A stretch of 64,000 nt of DNA, taken from assembly GCF_900007165.1 (NCBI RefSeq), contig NZ_CYGY02000023.1, positions 124,001-188,000 on the forward strand, in the 5' to 3' direction. This DNA comes from Paraburkholderia piptadeniae (GTDB lineage: Bacteria; Pseudomonadota; Gammaproteobacteria; Burkholderiales; Burkholderiaceae). The notes beneath the pieces were generated by a model. The model saw only the letters and a program-made list of their open reading frames with translations, did no database searches and was not told the origin of the DNA. This document shows, in pieces, positions 34,808 through 45,454 of the stretch (position 1 is the stretch's first letter; the number at the start of each line of letters is the position of its first letter). Made by a program: the position numbers and the translations under genes.

Positions 34808-35656
34808 TCAGTCGAAGACGGGCGGCTCGAACAGCGCGTCGATGCCAGCGCAGGCCTCTTCGTCGATCCAGCGGCGGCGCAGCAGGCAATCGAGCGTCGC
34901 GAGGCTCGCATCGACCGTCATCGCGCCTTCTTCGATCCACCGCGCGACATCTTCGATGCGCGCCAGCCGATGTTCGCCCACTTCGCCATCCTGATTGCGC
35001 GGCGCGAAGTCTTCGGGCAGTGCGAGGTCGTAGATGAAAATCTGCTCGGCCTGCGTGCCTTCGGGCAGCGATTGCAGCACATGCGCCGTGCGTCCCGCGA
35101 CCGCACGCGCGGCGATCTCTTGCGGAATGCCCGCTTCTTCCCAGCATTCCTTGACGATCGTTTCAGTGAGACTAAAGCCCCAGCCGACGCCGCCCGCAAC
35201 GACGTTGTCAAGCTTGCCCGGATCGGTTGCCTTCGTGTCGCTGCGGCGCGCGATCCACAACTGCGGCGCGCGATCTTCGTATTCTACGACGCCGTTCAAA
35301 TGCACCGCGTACGTCATCGTGCCGAAAAAACGTGACGCCGCGCGCTCGATATACGCGAGCGGCGGCGCATCGAACGCATTGCGAATCGCGTAGGTTTCGT
35401 CGCGCCAGCCGGGAATGCGGCCGTCAGCGGCGAGCGCGCCGATCACCGAACCGAGCGCGGCGCTACGCAGCTCGACCGTGTTGAATTGCGGCGCAAGCGT
35501 GACGCTCTTCGCATCGATGTCGAACACATCGGGCCAGCGCGCGAGCAGCGGCGCATCGGTCGCGCGAATCCAGCCGACGCGCTCCCCGCCGATCACGAAC
35601 CGGAGATGCCGCGCAGGATCGAAGCGGCGCGCGGCGGCGATGCAAGGCAAAGACAT
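34808..35656 (-). CDS. Nudix hydrolase with N-terminal DUF4743 domain
   Basis: This 282-residue protein has an N-terminal DUF4743-type region (about 1-120) and a Nudix domain. The Nudix box is visible as GGVGWGFSLTETIVKECWEEAGI (given in pieces: GGVGWGFSLTE, then TIVKECWEEAGI near residues 152-174). The first Glu of the box is Phe at that position, as in the Tnr3-like thiamine-diphosphate-hydrolase branch, while the REUxEE core is kept as KECWEE. The family cleaves nucleoside- or thiamine-diphosphate-type bonds; the substrate here is inferred only. It lies between lysE and purU on one strand. Confidence 0.85.
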   Translation of the reverse strand: MSLPCIAAARRFDPARHLRFVIGGERVGWIRATDAPLLARWPDVFDIDAKSVTLAPQFNTVELRSAALGSVIGALAADGRIPGWRDETYAIRNAFDAPPLAYIERAASRFFGTMTYAVHLNGVVEYEDRAPQLWIARRSDTKATDPGKLDNVVAGGVGWGFSLTETIVKECWEEAGIPQEIAARAVAGRTAHVLQSLPEGTQAEQIFIYDLALPEDFAPRNQDGEVGEHRLARIEDVARWIEEGAMTVDASLATLDCLLRRRWIDEEACAGIDALFEPPVFD

Positions 35657-35729
35657 GAAGACTCCAGACAGCTCCAGACAGCGTGACGTGTCGACGATCC
35701 AGCCGACGACTCAAACGGCAACCAACGAA

Positions 35730-36344
35730 TCAGTCGCGCAGCGCGACGCGGATGCCGATCGCGATAAACGTAGCGCCCGCAAGCCGGTCGAGCCACACGC
35801 CCGCGCGCGGACGGCGCCTCAGCCATCCGCCGATCAAACCCGCGCACACGCCGAACAGCGAAAACACGACGACCGTTTGCAGCATGAACAGCGCGCCCAG
35901 TTCGAGCATCTGCAACGTGACGCTCTGCGCGCCGTGCGGATCGACGAACTGCGGCAGGAACACGACGAAGAACAGCGTCACCTTCGGGTTCATCATGTTG
36001 CCGATCACGCTCTGCCGGAAGATCGACGAAAGCGGCTGTGGCGGGCGCTCGTGCGCCGTCGCGAGACCGTTGCTGCGCAATGCCTTGATGCCGATCCACA
36101 CGAGATACGCGGCGCCCGCGAGCTTGATGATCTGGAACGCGACAGGCGACGAGCGCAGCACTGCGGCGACGCCGAGCGCCGCGAGCGTCGTATGAAACGA
36201 AATGCCCGCGGCGAAACCGAGCGCGGCGACGAAGCCCGCGGCGCGTCCTTGCGAAATGCCGCGCGCGAGCACTTGCAGATTGTCGGGGCCAGGCGCGAAC
36301 GTGATCGCTATCGACGTCGCGAGAAAGAGCAGGAAATTGGGCAT
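35730..36344 (-). CDS. LysE/RhtB-family amino-acid exporter
   Basis: This 204-residue membrane protein has about six helices and the family signature near the N-terminus (TFAPGPDNLQVLARGISQGR, residues about 16-35). Members export amino acids such as lysine, threonine or homoserine; the substrate here is unknown. It starts 26 bases after the apt stop on the same strand, suggesting co-transcription. Confidence 0.9.
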   Translation of the reverse strand: MPNFLLFLATSIAITFAPGPDNLQVLARGISQGRAAGFVAALGFAAGISFHTTLAALGVAAVLRSSPVAFQIIKLAGAAYLVWIGIKALRSNGLATAHERPPQPLSSIFRQSVIGNMMNPKVTLFFVVFLPQFVDPHGAQSVTLQMLELGALFMLQTVVVFSLFGVCAGLIGGWLRRRPRAGVWLDRLAGATFIAIGIRVALRD

Positions 36345-36369
36345 TGCTCAGAAACTCCGTTGGAAAGAC

Positions 36370-36936
36370 TCAGTGACCGCCGAATCCCGTCACGGTGAAA
36401 AGCGGCAGCCCTGCATCGCGCAGCAGCTTCGAGCCGCCGAGGTCGGGCAAATCGATGATCGCCGCGCCTTCGACCACTGTCGCGCCAAGACGCTCGAGCA
36501 GCTTCTTGCCCGCCATCATCGTGCCGCCCGTCGCGATCAGATCGTCGACGATCACGATGCGGTCACCCGGCTTGCACGCGTCCTCATGAATCTCGACGGT
36601 CGCCGTGCCGTATTCGAGCGCATACGATTCGGACACCGTCTTGTACGGCAGCTTGCCGATCTTGCGGATCGGAATGAAGCCGAGATTCAGTTCGTACGCG
36701 AGAATCGGCCCGATGATGAAGCCGCGCGCGTCGAGCCCCGCGATGTAGTCGAGCTTCCGGTCGATATAGCGCTGCACGAACATGTCGATCAACACGCGCA
36801 GCGTTTTCGGGTTTTGCAGCAACGGCGTGATGTCGCGAAACTGCACGCCGGCTTGCGGCCAGTCGGGCACCGTGCGGATCCGGCTGTTGATGTATTCGGC
36901 CGCATCGAATGGCTTGTTCGCAGGCGCGTTGGACAT
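36370..36936 (-). CDS. apt: Adenine phosphoribosyltransferase
   Basis: This 188-residue purine-salvage enzyme makes AMP from adenine and PRPP. The PRPP-binding loop is [17 protein letters not shown] near residue 128, and the N-terminal [15 protein letters not shown] segment is typical of the family. Length and layout are standard. The start is the ATG at 36936. It lies downstream of the Kef-type antiporter gene (113 bases) and upstream of lysE, all on the minus strand. Confidence 0.95.
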   Translation of the reverse strand: MSNAPANKPFDAAEYINSRIRTVPDWPQAGVQFRDITPLLQNPKTLRVLIDMFVQRYIDRKLDYIAGLDARGFIIGPILAYELNLGFIPIRKIGKLPYKTVSESYALEYGTATVEIHEDACKPGDRIVIVDDLIATGGTMMAGKKLLERLGATVVEGAAIIDLPDLGGSKLLRDAGLPLFTVTGFGGH

Positions 36937-37049
36937 GATGACTCCAGACGGGTCGTCGAAGACCCCGATGTTTCCAGTGAGTTGCTTGAATACGGCGCGC
37001 GTTCGTCGAGCGCCGCCGCGTGATCGGTGTTGATGGATGGCAGCAAGCG

Positions 37050-39053
37050 TCAGGCCGCCGCCGCGCCCGCGCGCCGATGCTTCGACAGACGCTCCTCCGC
37101 TTCCGCCAGCGCTTCGGGCAAGCCGCGCAGCACGACGATGTCGCTTGCGCGAAGTTTAGTCGATGGATCGGGCTCGACGCCGCGAATGCCGTGCCGCCGT
37201 ATCGCCGTCACTTCGACGCCGAGATCGAAGAGGCCGAGTTCTTCGAGCGTGCGCCCGACAGCATCGGCCTTTTCGTCGACGGGGACCGATTGTAGCCGCA
37301 CCTGCTCGTGACCGTCGTCGTCATCGACGTCGTCCGCGCCGTGGAAATAGCCGCGCAGCAGGCTATAGCGCTCGTCGCGTAACTCCTCCACGCGTCGCAC
37401 GACGCGCCGCATCGGCACGCCCATCACGACGAGCGTGTGCGACGCGAGCATCAGACTGCCTTCGACGATTTCCGGAATCACTTCCGTCGCGCCCGCGGCG
37501 AGCAGCTTTTCGAGGTCGCTGTCGTCGACAGTGCGCACGATGACGGGCAACGTCGGCTCGAGTTCATGGATGTTGTGCAGCACGCGCAGCGCCGACGGCG
37601 TATTCGCGTACGTGATCGCGACGGTCGCCGCGCGATGGATACCCGCCGCGAGCAGCGACTCGCGCCGCCCCGCGTCGCCGAACACCACCGATTCGCCCGC
37701 CGCCGCGGCCGCCGACACGCGATCGGGATCGAGGTCGAGCGCGACATACGACAGCCCTTCGTGCTCCAGCATCCGCGCGAGGTTCTGTCCGGCGCGGCCG
37801 TAGCCGCAGATGATCACGTGGCCGGTTTGCTTCAGGCTTTGCGTCGCGATGCGCGTCATCTGCAACGACTGCATCATCCATTCGGTCGACGACAGCCGCA
37901 GCACGATGCGATCCGCGTTCTGGATCAGGAACGGCGCGGCGAGCATCGACAGCAGCATCGACGCGAGAATCGCCTGCAGGAACGTCGCGTCGACGAGATG
38001 CCTATCGAGGATCAGATTGAGCAGCACGAAGCCGAACTCGCCCGCCTGCGCGAGCCCGATGCCCGTGCGCATCGCCACGCCGGGCGTCGCGCCGAACAGC
38101 CGCGCAAGCCCCGTGATCATCACGGCTTTCAGCAGCAGCGGGGCGATCAGGAACGCGAGCACGACGAGCGGATGCGTCCAGATCACGCGCGGATTCAGCA
38201 GCATGCCCGTGGTCACGAAGAAGAGACCGAGTAGCACGTCACGAAACGGCTTGATGTCCTCTTCCACCTGATGACGGTACGGCGTCTCGGCGATCAGCAT
38301 GCCCGCGATGAACGCGCCGAGCGCGAGCGACAGGCCGAACCTGTCGGTGATGAACGCCGCGCCCAGCGTGACGAGCAGCAGGTTCAGGACGAACAGTTCC
38401 TGCGAACGTCGGCGCGCGACGACGTTGAACCAGCGCGTCATGAATTTCTGCCCGACGATCAGCAGCAGTGACAGCGCGATCACGATCTTGATCGACGCGA
38501 TGCCGAGCGCTTTCATCAGATCGTCCGAATTGCCGCCCAGCGCCGAGATGATGATCAGAAGCGGCACGACGGCGAGATCCTGGAACAGCAGCACGCCAAA
38601 AATGTTGCGGCCATGCTCGGTCTCGATCTCGAGCCGCTCCGCGAGCAACTTGCTGACGATGGCCGTCGACGACATCGCGAGCGCGCCGCCCAGCGCGACG
38701 CTGCCCTGCCACGAGATGTGCACCCAGCGCTCCAGCACCATGCCGAGCGATACCGCGACGGCCACCGTGCCGAGCACCTGCAGCAGCCCGAGGCCGAACA
38801 CGAGCCGGCGCATCGAGCGCAGCTTCGCGAGCGAAAACTCCAGCCCGATCGAGAACATCAGGAACACGACGCCGAATTCGGCGAGGTTCTGCGCGCCGAC
38901 GGAATCGGGCACGATGCCGAACGCGTGCGGGCCCACGACGATCCCCACCGTCAGATAACCCAGCATCGGCGGCAGGTTCAGATAGCGGAACACGACGACG
39001 CCCACTACTGAGGCCAGCAGCAGAAAGAGCGTCATTTCGAGCGGGGAAATCAT
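37050..39053 (-). CDS. Kef-type (CPA2) potassium/cation:proton antiporter with TrkA domains
   Basis: The 667-residue protein has an N-terminal cation/proton exchanger domain of about 12 helices (to about residue 380). A cytosolic RCK/TrkA-N domain follows ([21 protein letters not shown], near residue 417; the GxGxxG turn binds NAD or glutathione) and then a TrkA-C domain (about 560-640). This layout matches KefB/KefC/YbaL. Such proteins export potassium or other cations in response to redox or toxic electrophiles. I chose the ATG at 39053 ([13 protein letters not shown]), which puts a membrane helix at the N-terminus. The upstream extension to 39179 overlaps the kdsD promoter. Confidence 0.9.
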   Translation of the reverse strand: MISPLEMTLFLLLASVVGVVVFRYLNLPPMLGYLTVGIVVGPHAFGIVPDSVGAQNLAEFGVVFLMFSIGLEFSLAKLRSMRRLVFGLGLLQVLGTVAVAVSLGMVLERWVHISWQGSVALGGALAMSSTAIVSKLLAERLEIETEHGRNIFGVLLFQDLAVVPLLIIISALGGNSDDLMKALGIASIKIVIALSLLLIVGQKFMTRWFNVVARRRSQELFVLNLLLVTLGAAFITDRFGLSLALGAFIAGMLIAETPYRHQVEEDIKPFRDVLLGLFFVTTGMLLNPRVIWTHPLVVLAFLIAPLLLKAVMITGLARLFGATPGVAMRTGIGLAQAGEFGFVLLNLILDRHLVDATFLQAILASMLLSMLAAPFLIQNADRIVLRLSSTEWMMQSLQMTRIATQSLKQTGHVIICGYGRAGQNLARMLEHEGLSYVALDLDPDRVSAAAAAGESVVFGDAGRRESLLAAGIHRAATVAITYANTPSALRVLHNIHELEPTLPVIVRTVDDSDLEKLLAAGATEVIPEIVEGSLMLASHTLVVMGVPMRRVVRRVEELRDERYSLLRGYFHGADDVDDDDGHEQVRLQSVPVDEKADAVGRTLEELGLFDLGVEVTAIRRHGIRGVEPDPSTKLRASDIVVLRGLPEALAEAEERLSKHRRAGAAAA

Positions 39054-39189
39054 CGGCAAAAGCGCATCGAGGAGAGCGTCCTGGTTCGTCAGCGAAGCCA
39101 CGCGCAAACGCCCGCGCAGCAAGGTCGAGGGGCCGGTGAGGGCAATGTCCGGAACGTTCGGTCCCGGCGCGGCGAACATACGCCTTTGC

Positions 39190-39195
39190 TATACT
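39190..39195 (+). promoter_or_regulatory. -10 element (TATACT) just before kdsD; possibly leaderless start
   Basis: TATACT ends 6 bases before the kdsD ATG (39202), so transcription would start at or next to the A of the start codon. No Shine-Dalgarno sequence is present between them. No good -35 was found at 17 bases. This supports a leaderless or near-leaderless kdsD mRNA. Confidence 0.5.
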
Positions 39196-39201
39196 CCCCG
39201 G

Positions 39202-40185
39202 ATGATAGCGAAAATCAATGGCGATCGGGCACTTGCGCTCGCTCGTGACGTGCTCGACATCGAAGCGGACGCCGTGCGCTCCCTTCGCGATCATCTCGAC
39301 GACGCCTTCGTCGAAGCGATCGATTTCATACTCGGCTGCCGTGGACGCGTGGTCGTCTCAGGCATTGGCAAATCCGGTCATATCGCGCGCAAGCTGGCGG
39401 CGACGCTCGCCAGCACGGGCACGCCCGCGTTCTTCGTGCATCCCGCCGAAGCGAGCCACGGCGACCTCGGCATGGTCACGGCCGAAGACGTCTTCATCGG
39501 TCTGTCGAATTCCGGCGAATCGGAGGAACTGGTCGCGATCCTGCCGCTGATCAAGCGCCTCGGCGCGAAAATGATCGCGATGACGGGGCGCCCCACTTCG
39601 AGTCTCGCCAAACTGGCCGACGTCCATCTATATTGCGGCGTCGAAAAAGAAGCGTGTCCTCTGAATCTCGCGCCGACAGCGAGCACGACGGCAGCGCTCG
39701 CGCTCGGCGACGCGCTCGCGGTGGCCGTGCTCGAAGCCCGCGGCTTCGGCACGGACGATTTCGCGCGCTCCCATCCGGGCGGCGCGCTCGGCCGGCGCCT
39801 GCTCACGTATGTGCACGACGTGATGCGCACGGGCGATCAGGTGCCGAAGGTCCTGTCCGGATCGAACGTGCGCGACGCGCTGTTCCAGTTGACGGCAAAG
39901 CGCATGGGCATGACGGCCATCGTCGACGAAAACGAGCGCGTCAAGGGCATCTTCACCGACGGCGACCTGCGCCGCGTGCTCGAACGCGACGGCGATTTCC
40001 GCGCACTGCCGATCGAATCCGTCATGACACACGGCCCGCGTACGATCGGTCCCGACCGGCTCGCCGTGGAAGCCGTGGAACTGATGGAGCGTCATCGCAT
40101 CAATCAGATGCTCGTCGTCGATGAAACGGGCAAGCTCATCGGCGCGCTCAACATGCACGACCTGTTCTCGAAGAAGGTGATCTGA
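39202..40185 (+). CDS. kdsD: Arabinose-5-phosphate isomerase (KdsD/KpsF)
   Basis: The 327-residue enzyme converts ribulose-5-phosphate to arabinose-5-phosphate, the first step of Kdo synthesis for LPS. It has a SIS sugar-isomerase domain (about 35-180, with GIGKSGHIARKLAATLASTG) and two CBS domains (about 205-325). I chose the ATG at 39202 (MIAKINGDRA), the conserved start of the family, although no ribosome site precedes it. It overlaps kdsC by one base (TGATG) and heads the kdsD-kdsC-lptC-lptA-lptB-rpoN group. Confidence 0.95.
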   Translation: MIAKINGDRALALARDVLDIEADAVRSLRDHLDDAFVEAIDFILGCRGRVVVSGIGKSGHIARKLAATLASTGTPAFFVHPAEASHGDLGMVTAEDVFIGLSNSGESEELVAILPLIKRLGAKMIAMTGRPTSSLAKLADVHLYCGVEKEACPLNLAPTASTTAALALGDALAVAVLEARGFGTDDFARSHPGGALGRRLLTYVHDVMRTGDQVPKVLSGSNVRDALFQLTAKRMGMTAIVDENERVKGIFTDGDLRRVLERDGDFRALPIESVMTHGPRTIGPDRLAVEAVELMERHRINQMLVVDETGKLIGALNMHDLFSKKVI

Positions 40186-40748
40186 TGACCTCTTCCGCCC
40201 TGACCTCGGCCGAACGCGCGAGCCGCGTGAAGCTGATGATTTTCGACGTCGATGGCGTGCTCACCGACGGCGGCCTGCTGTTTACGGCCGAAGGCGACAC
40301 GATGAAGGCGTTCAATTCGATGGACGGCCACGGCGCAAAACTGCTGCGCGAAGCCGGTATCGACACGGCAATCATCACGGGGCGCAAGTCGGGTATCGTC
40401 GCGGCGCGCGCGCGGGAACTGCGCATCACGCATCTCTATCAGGGCGTCGAGCACAAGCTCGAAGCGTTCGCGCAACTGCTGAACGAAACGGGCCGCACGG
40501 CCGAAGAATGCGGCTACATGGGCGACGACTGGGTCGATCTCGCCGTGATGCTCAAAGTCGGCTTCGCGGCCGCGCCGGCCAACTCGCATCCCGAAGTGAT
40601 CGCCCGTGCGCACTGGGTCAGCGAAGCGCGCGGCGGCCACGGCGCCGTGCGCGAGGTATGCGACGCGCTGCTGCGCGCACAGGGCCGCTATGACGCGCTG
40701 CTCGCGGCGGCGTGCAGCGGCGAGATGCCGCGGGGCCTCGTCGGATGA
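40185..40748 (+). CDS. kdsC: 3-deoxy-D-manno-octulosonate 8-phosphate phosphatase
   Basis: This 187-residue HAD-family (C0 subclass) phosphatase makes Kdo from Kdo-8-phosphate. Motif I is IFDVDGVLTDG near residue 23, and motif IV is MGDDWVDL near residue 114. It is a tetrameric cytosolic enzyme in E. coli. It starts at an ATG overlapping the kdsD stop and overlaps lptC by four bases (ATGA). Confidence 0.95.
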   Translation: MTSSALTSAERASRVKLMIFDVDGVLTDGGLLFTAEGDTMKAFNSMDGHGAKLLREAGIDTAIITGRKSGIVAARARELRITHLYQGVEHKLEAFAQLLNETGRTAEECGYMGDDWVDLAVMLKVGFAAAPANSHPEVIARAHWVSEARGGHGAVREVCDALLRAQGRYDALLAAACSGEMPRGLVG

Positions 40749-41350
40749 ACCGGTTTCGCTGGACTTCGCTGATACCGCTCGCCGCGATGGCGGCGCTCGC
40801 AGGGATCACATATTGGCTGCTGCAAGCCACGCTGCCGCACGAGAACGAAGGCGCGGTCAAGCCGAAGCAGCACACGCCCGACTATTTCGCCGACAGTTTC
40901 TCGGTGTCCGAGCTCGATCAGTCGGGCGCAACCCAATACCGTCTCACCGCGGCGACGCTCGTTCACTACGAGGACACCGAAGTGAGCGACCTGACGAAGC
41001 CCGCGATCCGCGCGTTCCAGCCCGGCAAGCCCGTCGTCACCGCGACGGGCGATCGCGGCACGGTGAACGCGGACGCGTCGATCGTCGATCTGTACGACAG
41101 CGCGCGCATCCTGCGCGACGCGGGCTACGGCGATCCGCAGATGCAGGCCGATTCCTCGCATTTCCGCGTGCTCGTCAACGACGATGTGATCGAGACAGAA
41201 AAGCCGGTTAAACTTCAGCGCGGCCAGTCGATCATGACGGCCAGCGGCATGAAATACAACAATGTCACCCGGGTCATGCAGCTATTCGGCAACGTGCGCG
41301 GCGCCATCGCCCCCGCCGACTCCGGCGGCTCCCAGAAGCAACCCGGGTAA
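40745..41350 (+). CDS. lptC: LPS export protein LptC
   Basis: This 201-residue bitopic protein has an N-terminal membrane helix (about 6-28, SLIPLAAMAALAGITYWLLQA) and a periplasmic beta-jellyroll domain. LptC links the LptBFG transporter in the inner membrane to the LptA bridge. The ATG at 40745 overlaps the kdsC stop. It is followed by lptA after 21 bases. Confidence 0.92.
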   Translation: MNRFRWTSLIPLAAMAALAGITYWLLQATLPHENEGAVKPKQHTPDYFADSFSVSELDQSGATQYRLTAATLVHYEDTEVSDLTKPAIRAFQPGKPVVTATGDRGTVNADASIVDLYDSARILRDAGYGDPQMQADSSHFRVLVNDDVIETEKPVKLQRGQSIMTASGMKYNNVTRVMQLFGNVRGAIAPADSGGSQKQPG

Positions 41351-41371
41351 TCCAATTCCAGGCGTGACTGC

Positions 41372-42049
41372 ATGAACGAATCGTTCCCCCGTTTTGAGTC
41401 CGGCCGCGTGCGCACGCTGTGCGCGAGCCGCGCCGGACTTGCGGCACTATTGCTTGCATTACCGCTCGCCGGTTTTGCGCCGCTCGCGCACGCCGAGCGT
41501 GCCGACAAGGACAAGCCGCTCAATATCGAAGCGGACAACATGACGTACGACGACCTCAAGCAGGTCAACATCTTCACCGGCCACGTGGTCGCGACAAAAG
41601 GCACGATCGTCATCAAGGCGGACCGCGTCGAAGTCTCGCAGGACCCGCAGGGCTATCAGTATGCAACGGGCACGTCGACGGGCAAGAACCTCGCGTATTT
41701 TCGCCAGAAGCGCGACGGCGTCGACGAATATATCGACGGCGATGCCGAACGCATCGACTACGACGGCAAGCAGGACCTCACCACGCTGACGACGCGCGCA
41801 ACCGTGCGCCGTCTGCAAGGTCTCACGACGTTGATGGACGAAGTGCATGGCAGCGTCATCACGTATGACGGCCAGAATGACTTCTATACGGCGAAGGCCG
41901 GCAAGGACGTCGCGGGTCCGGGCAATCCGAATGGCCGCGTGCGCGCGATGCTGTCGCCGCGTAACGGCGGCGCGCAACCGATCAGCGGCCCCTCCGCGAC
42001 GCTGCAACCGACCAACCAATTCCAAGGACAAGGAACGACGAAGCCGTGA
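41372..42049 (+). CDS. lptA: LPS periplasmic bridge protein LptA
   Basis: This 225-residue protein has a signal peptide ending near residue 41 (PLAHA-ERAD) and an OstA-type beta-jellyroll (about 48-170). Typical pieces are [25 protein letters not shown] and [12 protein letters not shown]. LptA oligomers carry LPS across the periplasm. The low-complexity Pro/Gln/Thr-rich C-terminus is longer than in E. coli. Its stop overlaps the GTG start of lptB by four bases. Confidence 0.93.
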   Translation: MNESFPRFESGRVRTLCASRAGLAALLLALPLAGFAPLAHAERADKDKPLNIEADNMTYDDLKQVNIFTGHVVATKGTIVIKADRVEVSQDPQGYQYATGTSTGKNLAYFRQKRDGVDEYIDGDAERIDYDGKQDLTTLTTRATVRRLQGLTTLMDEVHGSVITYDGQNDFYTAKAGKDVAGPGNPNGRVRAMLSPRNGGAQPISGPSATLQPTNQFQGQGTTKP

Positions 42050-42828
42050 GCGCCCCTGCCCTTCCCAACCGAAAGCCCGCCGGCACCAGCAGTTCGCTCG
42101 TCGTACGCAATCTGAAGAAGCGCTATGGCTCGCGCACGGTCGTCAAGGACGTGTCGCTCGACGTGAAAAGCGGTGAAGTAGTCGGTCTGCTCGGCCCGAA
42201 CGGCGCGGGCAAGACCACGTCGTTCTATATGATCGTCGGCCTCGTGCCGCTCGATGCCGGTGAGATCGACCTCGACGGCAAGTCGATCAGCCTTCTGCCG
42301 ATTCACAAGCGTGCGTCGCTAGGGTTGTCGTATCTTCCGCAGGAAGCTTCCGTTTTCCGCAAGCTTTCCGTCGAGGAAAACATCCGCGCCGTGCTCGAAC
42401 TGCAGATCGGCGACGACGGCAAGCGGCTGTCGAAAGATGCGATCGCGTCGCGCACGGAAGCTTTGCTCGACGAGCTGCAAATTGCACATCTGCGTGAAAA
42501 TCCTGCGCTGTCGCTGTCGGGCGGCGAACGCCGCCGTGTCGAAATTGCACGCGCGCTCGCAACGAACCCGAGCTTCATTCTGCTCGACGAGCCGTTCGCG
42601 GGCGTCGACCCGATCGCCGTGCTGGAAATCCAGAAGATCGTGAAGTTCCTGAAGCAGCGCAACATCGGCGTGCTCATCACGGATCACAACGTCCGGGAGA
42701 CGCTCGGCATCTGCGATCACGCATACATCATCAGCGACGGCAGCGTGCTCGCGGCCGGCGCCCCCGGCGACATCATCGAAAACGAGAGCGTGCGCCGCGT
42801 CTATCTGGGCGAACACTTCCGCATGTAA
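42046..42828 (+). CDS. lptB: LPS export ABC transporter ATPase LptB
   Basis: This 260-residue ATPase drives LPS extraction from the inner membrane. Walker A is [13 protein letters not shown] near residue 51, the signature [15 protein letters not shown] near residue 155, and Walker [10 protein letters not shown]. The N-terminal 18 residues are an extension relative to E. coli LptB (241 residues). The start is a GTG at 42046, overlapping the lptA stop. The membrane partners LptF and LptG are not in this window. Confidence 0.96.
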   Translation: MSAPALPNRKPAGTSSSLVVRNLKKRYGSRTVVKDVSLDVKSGEVVGLLGPNGAGKTTSFYMIVGLVPLDAGEIDLDGKSISLLPIHKRASLGLSYLPQEASVFRKLSVEENIRAVLELQIGDDGKRLSKDAIASRTEALLDELQIAHLRENPALSLSGGERRRVEIARALATNPSFILLDEPFAGVDPIAVLEIQKIVKFLKQRNIGVLITDHNVRETLGICDHAYIISDGSVLAAGAPGDIIENESVRRVYLGEHFRM

Positions 42829-43034
42829 AGCGCGCCCGCGCCCGGGCGGCCGTTGCGTTCGGCTCGCCCTTCTTCGCCCAACCCTGCGGCCGTTTCAGGA
42901 ACGGGTGCAGTAATTTTGACGCCGGGCTGGCTTGTTTCCGCCGTCCGCGCCAAAATCTAATGCACGCGCGTTTTTGCGGGTGTCGCAATGTATCGCGGTC
43001 GTGGCAAACTCTCTACAATGATTCACAACTTGCC

Positions 43035-44552
43035 ATGAAAGCCAGCCTCCAACTCCGCCTGTCGCAGCATCTTGCGCTGACACCTCAACTGCAGCAGTCC
43101 ATCCGGCTGCTGCAGCTGTCTACGCTTGAGCTGCAACAGGAAGTTTCGATGGCGATCGCTCAGAATCCGCTGCTCGAAGCGGAGGACGACTGGATCGCGA
43201 GTCCGTTGCGCGTCGCCGCCGACGGGTCGGTGATCGCGCAGACGCCGCAGGGCGCCGTGCCGGAGGAAATGTCGAGCGCGCCGCCGTCCACTTCGTCGAC
43301 GTCGACCAGCGAGAGCGCCGATGGCGGCGAGCCTCGGAGCGTCGACGAGTACAACGGCCTCGGCGCGGATGCGAACACCGATTCGAGCCAGTGGAACCTG
43401 GACGACTACGGCCGTTCGGGCAACGCGTCGGACGACGACGATCTGCCGCCGCTGCAAATCCACGAATCGACGACGACGCTGCGCGATCATCTGACCGCGC
43501 AATTGCGCGTGACGCAGGCGAGCCCTCGCGACCGCGCGCTCGTCACGTTCCTGATCGAATCCCTGGACGACGACGGCTATCTGACGGCCACATTCGACGA
43601 AATTCTCGCGGACCTTCCCGAAGAGCTAGAAGTCGATACCGACGAACTGAACGCGGCACTGGCGTTGCTGCACAGCTTCGATCCGTCGGGCGTCGGCGCA
43701 CGTTCGGCGTCGGAGTGTCTGCGTCTGCAATTGTGCCGGCTCGAGCCATCGCCGACGCGCACACTCGCGCTCGACATCGTCGCGCATCATCTGGAACTGC
43801 TCGCCGCGCGCGATTTCACGCGGCTGCGCAAATACCTGAAGGCCAGCGACGACGACCTGCGCGAAGCCCACGCTCTGATCCGCTCGCTCGAACCTTTCCC
43901 CGGCGCCTCGTACGGCAAGGCCGAAGCAGACTACGTCGTGCCCGACATCATGGTGCGCAAAACGGCACAGGGATGGCTGGCCGAACTGAACCCTGAAGTC
44001 GTACCGAAGCTGCGCATCAACCATCTGTACGCGAATATCCTCCGCAACAATCGCGGCGATCCGGGCAGCGGTTCGCTGCGGCAACAACTACAGGAAGCGC
44101 GTTGGCTGATCAAGAATATTCAGCAGCGTTTTGAGACGATTCTGCGTGTCGCCCAGGCGATTGTCGAACGTCAAAAGAACTTTTTCGCACATGGCGAAAT
44201 TGCCATGCGCCCCTTGGTTTTGCGGGAAATAGCTGATACGCTGGGTTTACACGAGTCGACGGTCTCGCGTGTGACAACCGGCAAGTACATGCTCACCCCG
44301 TTCGGGACGCTTGAATTTAAGTACTTCTTCGGATCGCACGTATCCACCGACACCGGGGGCGCGGCCTCTTCCACGGCCATTCGCGCACTCATCAAGCAAC
44401 TGATAGGAGCAGAAGACACCAAATCTCCTCTTTCAGACAGCCGCATTGCCGAACTGCTGGCAGAACAGGGTTTCGTGGTCGCGCGCCGTACAGTTGCGAA
44501 GTATCGCGAAGCACTGAAAATCCCAGCAGTCAATCTGCGCAAGTCTCTGTAG
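43035..44552 (+). CDS. rpoN: RNA polymerase sigma-54 factor
   Basis: This 505-residue protein has the Gln-rich activator-responding region I ([20 protein letters not shown]), an acidic linker (about 60-150), the core-binding domain and a C-terminal DNA-binding region. The RpoN box is [10 protein letters not shown] near residue 483, and an HTH with [15 protein letters not shown] is near residue 400. Sigma-54 needs AAA+ enhancer-binding proteins and controls nitrogen and carbon use, flagella and more. I chose the ATG at 43035 ([10 protein letters not shown]). A TACAAT -10-like hexamer lies at 43014-43019. Confidence 0.96.
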   Translation: MKASLQLRLSQHLALTPQLQQSIRLLQLSTLELQQEVSMAIAQNPLLEAEDDWIASPLRVAADGSVIAQTPQGAVPEEMSSAPPSTSSTSTSESADGGEPRSVDEYNGLGADANTDSSQWNLDDYGRSGNASDDDDLPPLQIHESTTTLRDHLTAQLRVTQASPRDRALVTFLIESLDDDGYLTATFDEILADLPEELEVDTDELNAALALLHSFDPSGVGARSASECLRLQLCRLEPSPTRTLALDIVAHHLELLAARDFTRLRKYLKASDDDLREAHALIRSLEPFPGASYGKAEADYVVPDIMVRKTAQGWLAELNPEVVPKLRINHLYANILRNNRGDPGSGSLRQQLQEARWLIKNIQQRFETILRVAQAIVERQKNFFAHGEIAMRPLVLREIADTLGLHESTVSRVTTGKYMLTPFGTLEFKYFFGSHVSTDTGGAASSTAIRALIKQLIGAEDTKSPLSDSRIAELLAEQGFVVARRTVAKYREALKIPAVNLRKSL

Positions 44553-44725
44553 CCCGCTACCTCCTGTGGCGGGCATTTCCCGGCCGCGCCGCTGTATGGC
44601 GGAGCAGGCTGGCCGATGCGACCTGCCAGTAGCCTGTCAACGGGGGACGGCGTGGCAGTCGCGAGAATCGACCGGCGCTCGCGCGATTCATGCGGACCAG
44701 GCGGCTACTAGCTTGGAGAAGCACT

Positions 44726-45085
44726 ATGAATCTGAAGATCAGTGGACACCATCTCGAAGTAACGCCAGCGTTGCGAGAATACGTGATCACCAAACTAGAC
44801 AGGGTGCTAAGACATTTCGATCAGGTGATCGATGGCAATGTGGTCCTCTCGGTCGACAACCACAAGGAAAAGGAAAAGAGACAAAAGGTTGAAATCAACC
44901 TGCATCTGAAAGGCAAGGACATTTTCGTCGAGAGCTGCGATGGCGACCTTTACGCCGCGATCGACGTGATGATCGACAAGCTGGATCGGCAAGTCATTCG
45001 TCACAAGGATCGCCTGCAGGGTCATCAGCACGAAGCGATCAAGTATCAACCGGTCGCGGCACAGCCTGAAGTGCCACCGCAATAA
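44726..45085 (+). CDS. hpf: Ribosome hibernation-promoting factor (short HPF type)
   Basis: This 119-residue protein matches the sigma-54 modulation protein / S30EA family. The typical start [20 protein letters not shown] and the [23 protein letters not shown] segment are both present. It binds the small ribosomal subunit and helps inactivate ribosomes in stationary phase. The length fits short HPF with a modest tail. The ATG at 44726 follows GGAG. It lies 173 bases after rpoN, the usual arrangement, and ends at a terminator (45118-45142). Confidence 0.94.
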   Translation: MNLKISGHHLEVTPALREYVITKLDRVLRHFDQVIDGNVVLSVDNHKEKEKRQKVEINLHLKGKDIFVESCDGDLYAAIDVMIDKLDRQVIRHKDRLQGHQHEAIKYQPVAAQPEVPPQ

Positions 45086-45117
45086 GCAGATCCGGAAGTT
45101 GCTTCCTCACCCCGCGA

Positions 45118-45142
45118 AACCGCCCGACATCGGGCGGTTTTT
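45118..45142 (+). terminator. Terminator after hpf
   Basis: A 9-bp perfect stem (AACCGCCCG at 45118-45126 with CGGGCGGTT at 45131-45139, loop ACAT) is followed by TTT. It separates hpf from the ptsN promoter region, so ptsN is probably read from its own promoter. Confidence 0.92.
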
Positions 45143-45271
45143 CGTTGAGAGGCCGTTGCAGCCTATCGCACGCGTGCCGCGTTTCATGCGAACGTTCACC
45201 CCGATCGCGCGATTAGGGGCGACTCGTCTATTCACTCATGGCGCGGCGCACCATATGTTGCAACCCTGTTC

Positions 45272-45277
45272 TATAAT
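45272..45277 (+). promoter_or_regulatory. Consensus -10 (TATAAT) upstream of ptsN
   Basis: A perfect TATAAT lies in the 369-base gap between hpf and ptsN, about 175 bases before the ptsN start. No good -35 at 16-18 bases was seen. The transcript would carry a long leader (about 170 bases) with no gene visible in it. Confidence 0.5.
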
Positions 45278-45454
45278 GAATCGGTTGCCTTTCGGGGTTT
45301 TGTCCAGCCCGAGTCCCGCACAAAGGGGTCGTTGCGGATCTCAGGGGCGGGGCTCATTGCGCATCGTTGTGTCCGCTATGAGCAGTTGCCACGCATGGAA
45401 CGCTTTTCAAACGCCACAGCGAGGAGAATCCAGGCGACCTTTGCGCCTGCCAAC

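Noticed and set aside
45240..45270. Sigma-54 promoter before ptsN
   Set aside because: TGGC- and TTGCA-like pieces are present, but the GG to GC distance is wrong for a -24/-12 element; the TATAAT at 45272 is better.
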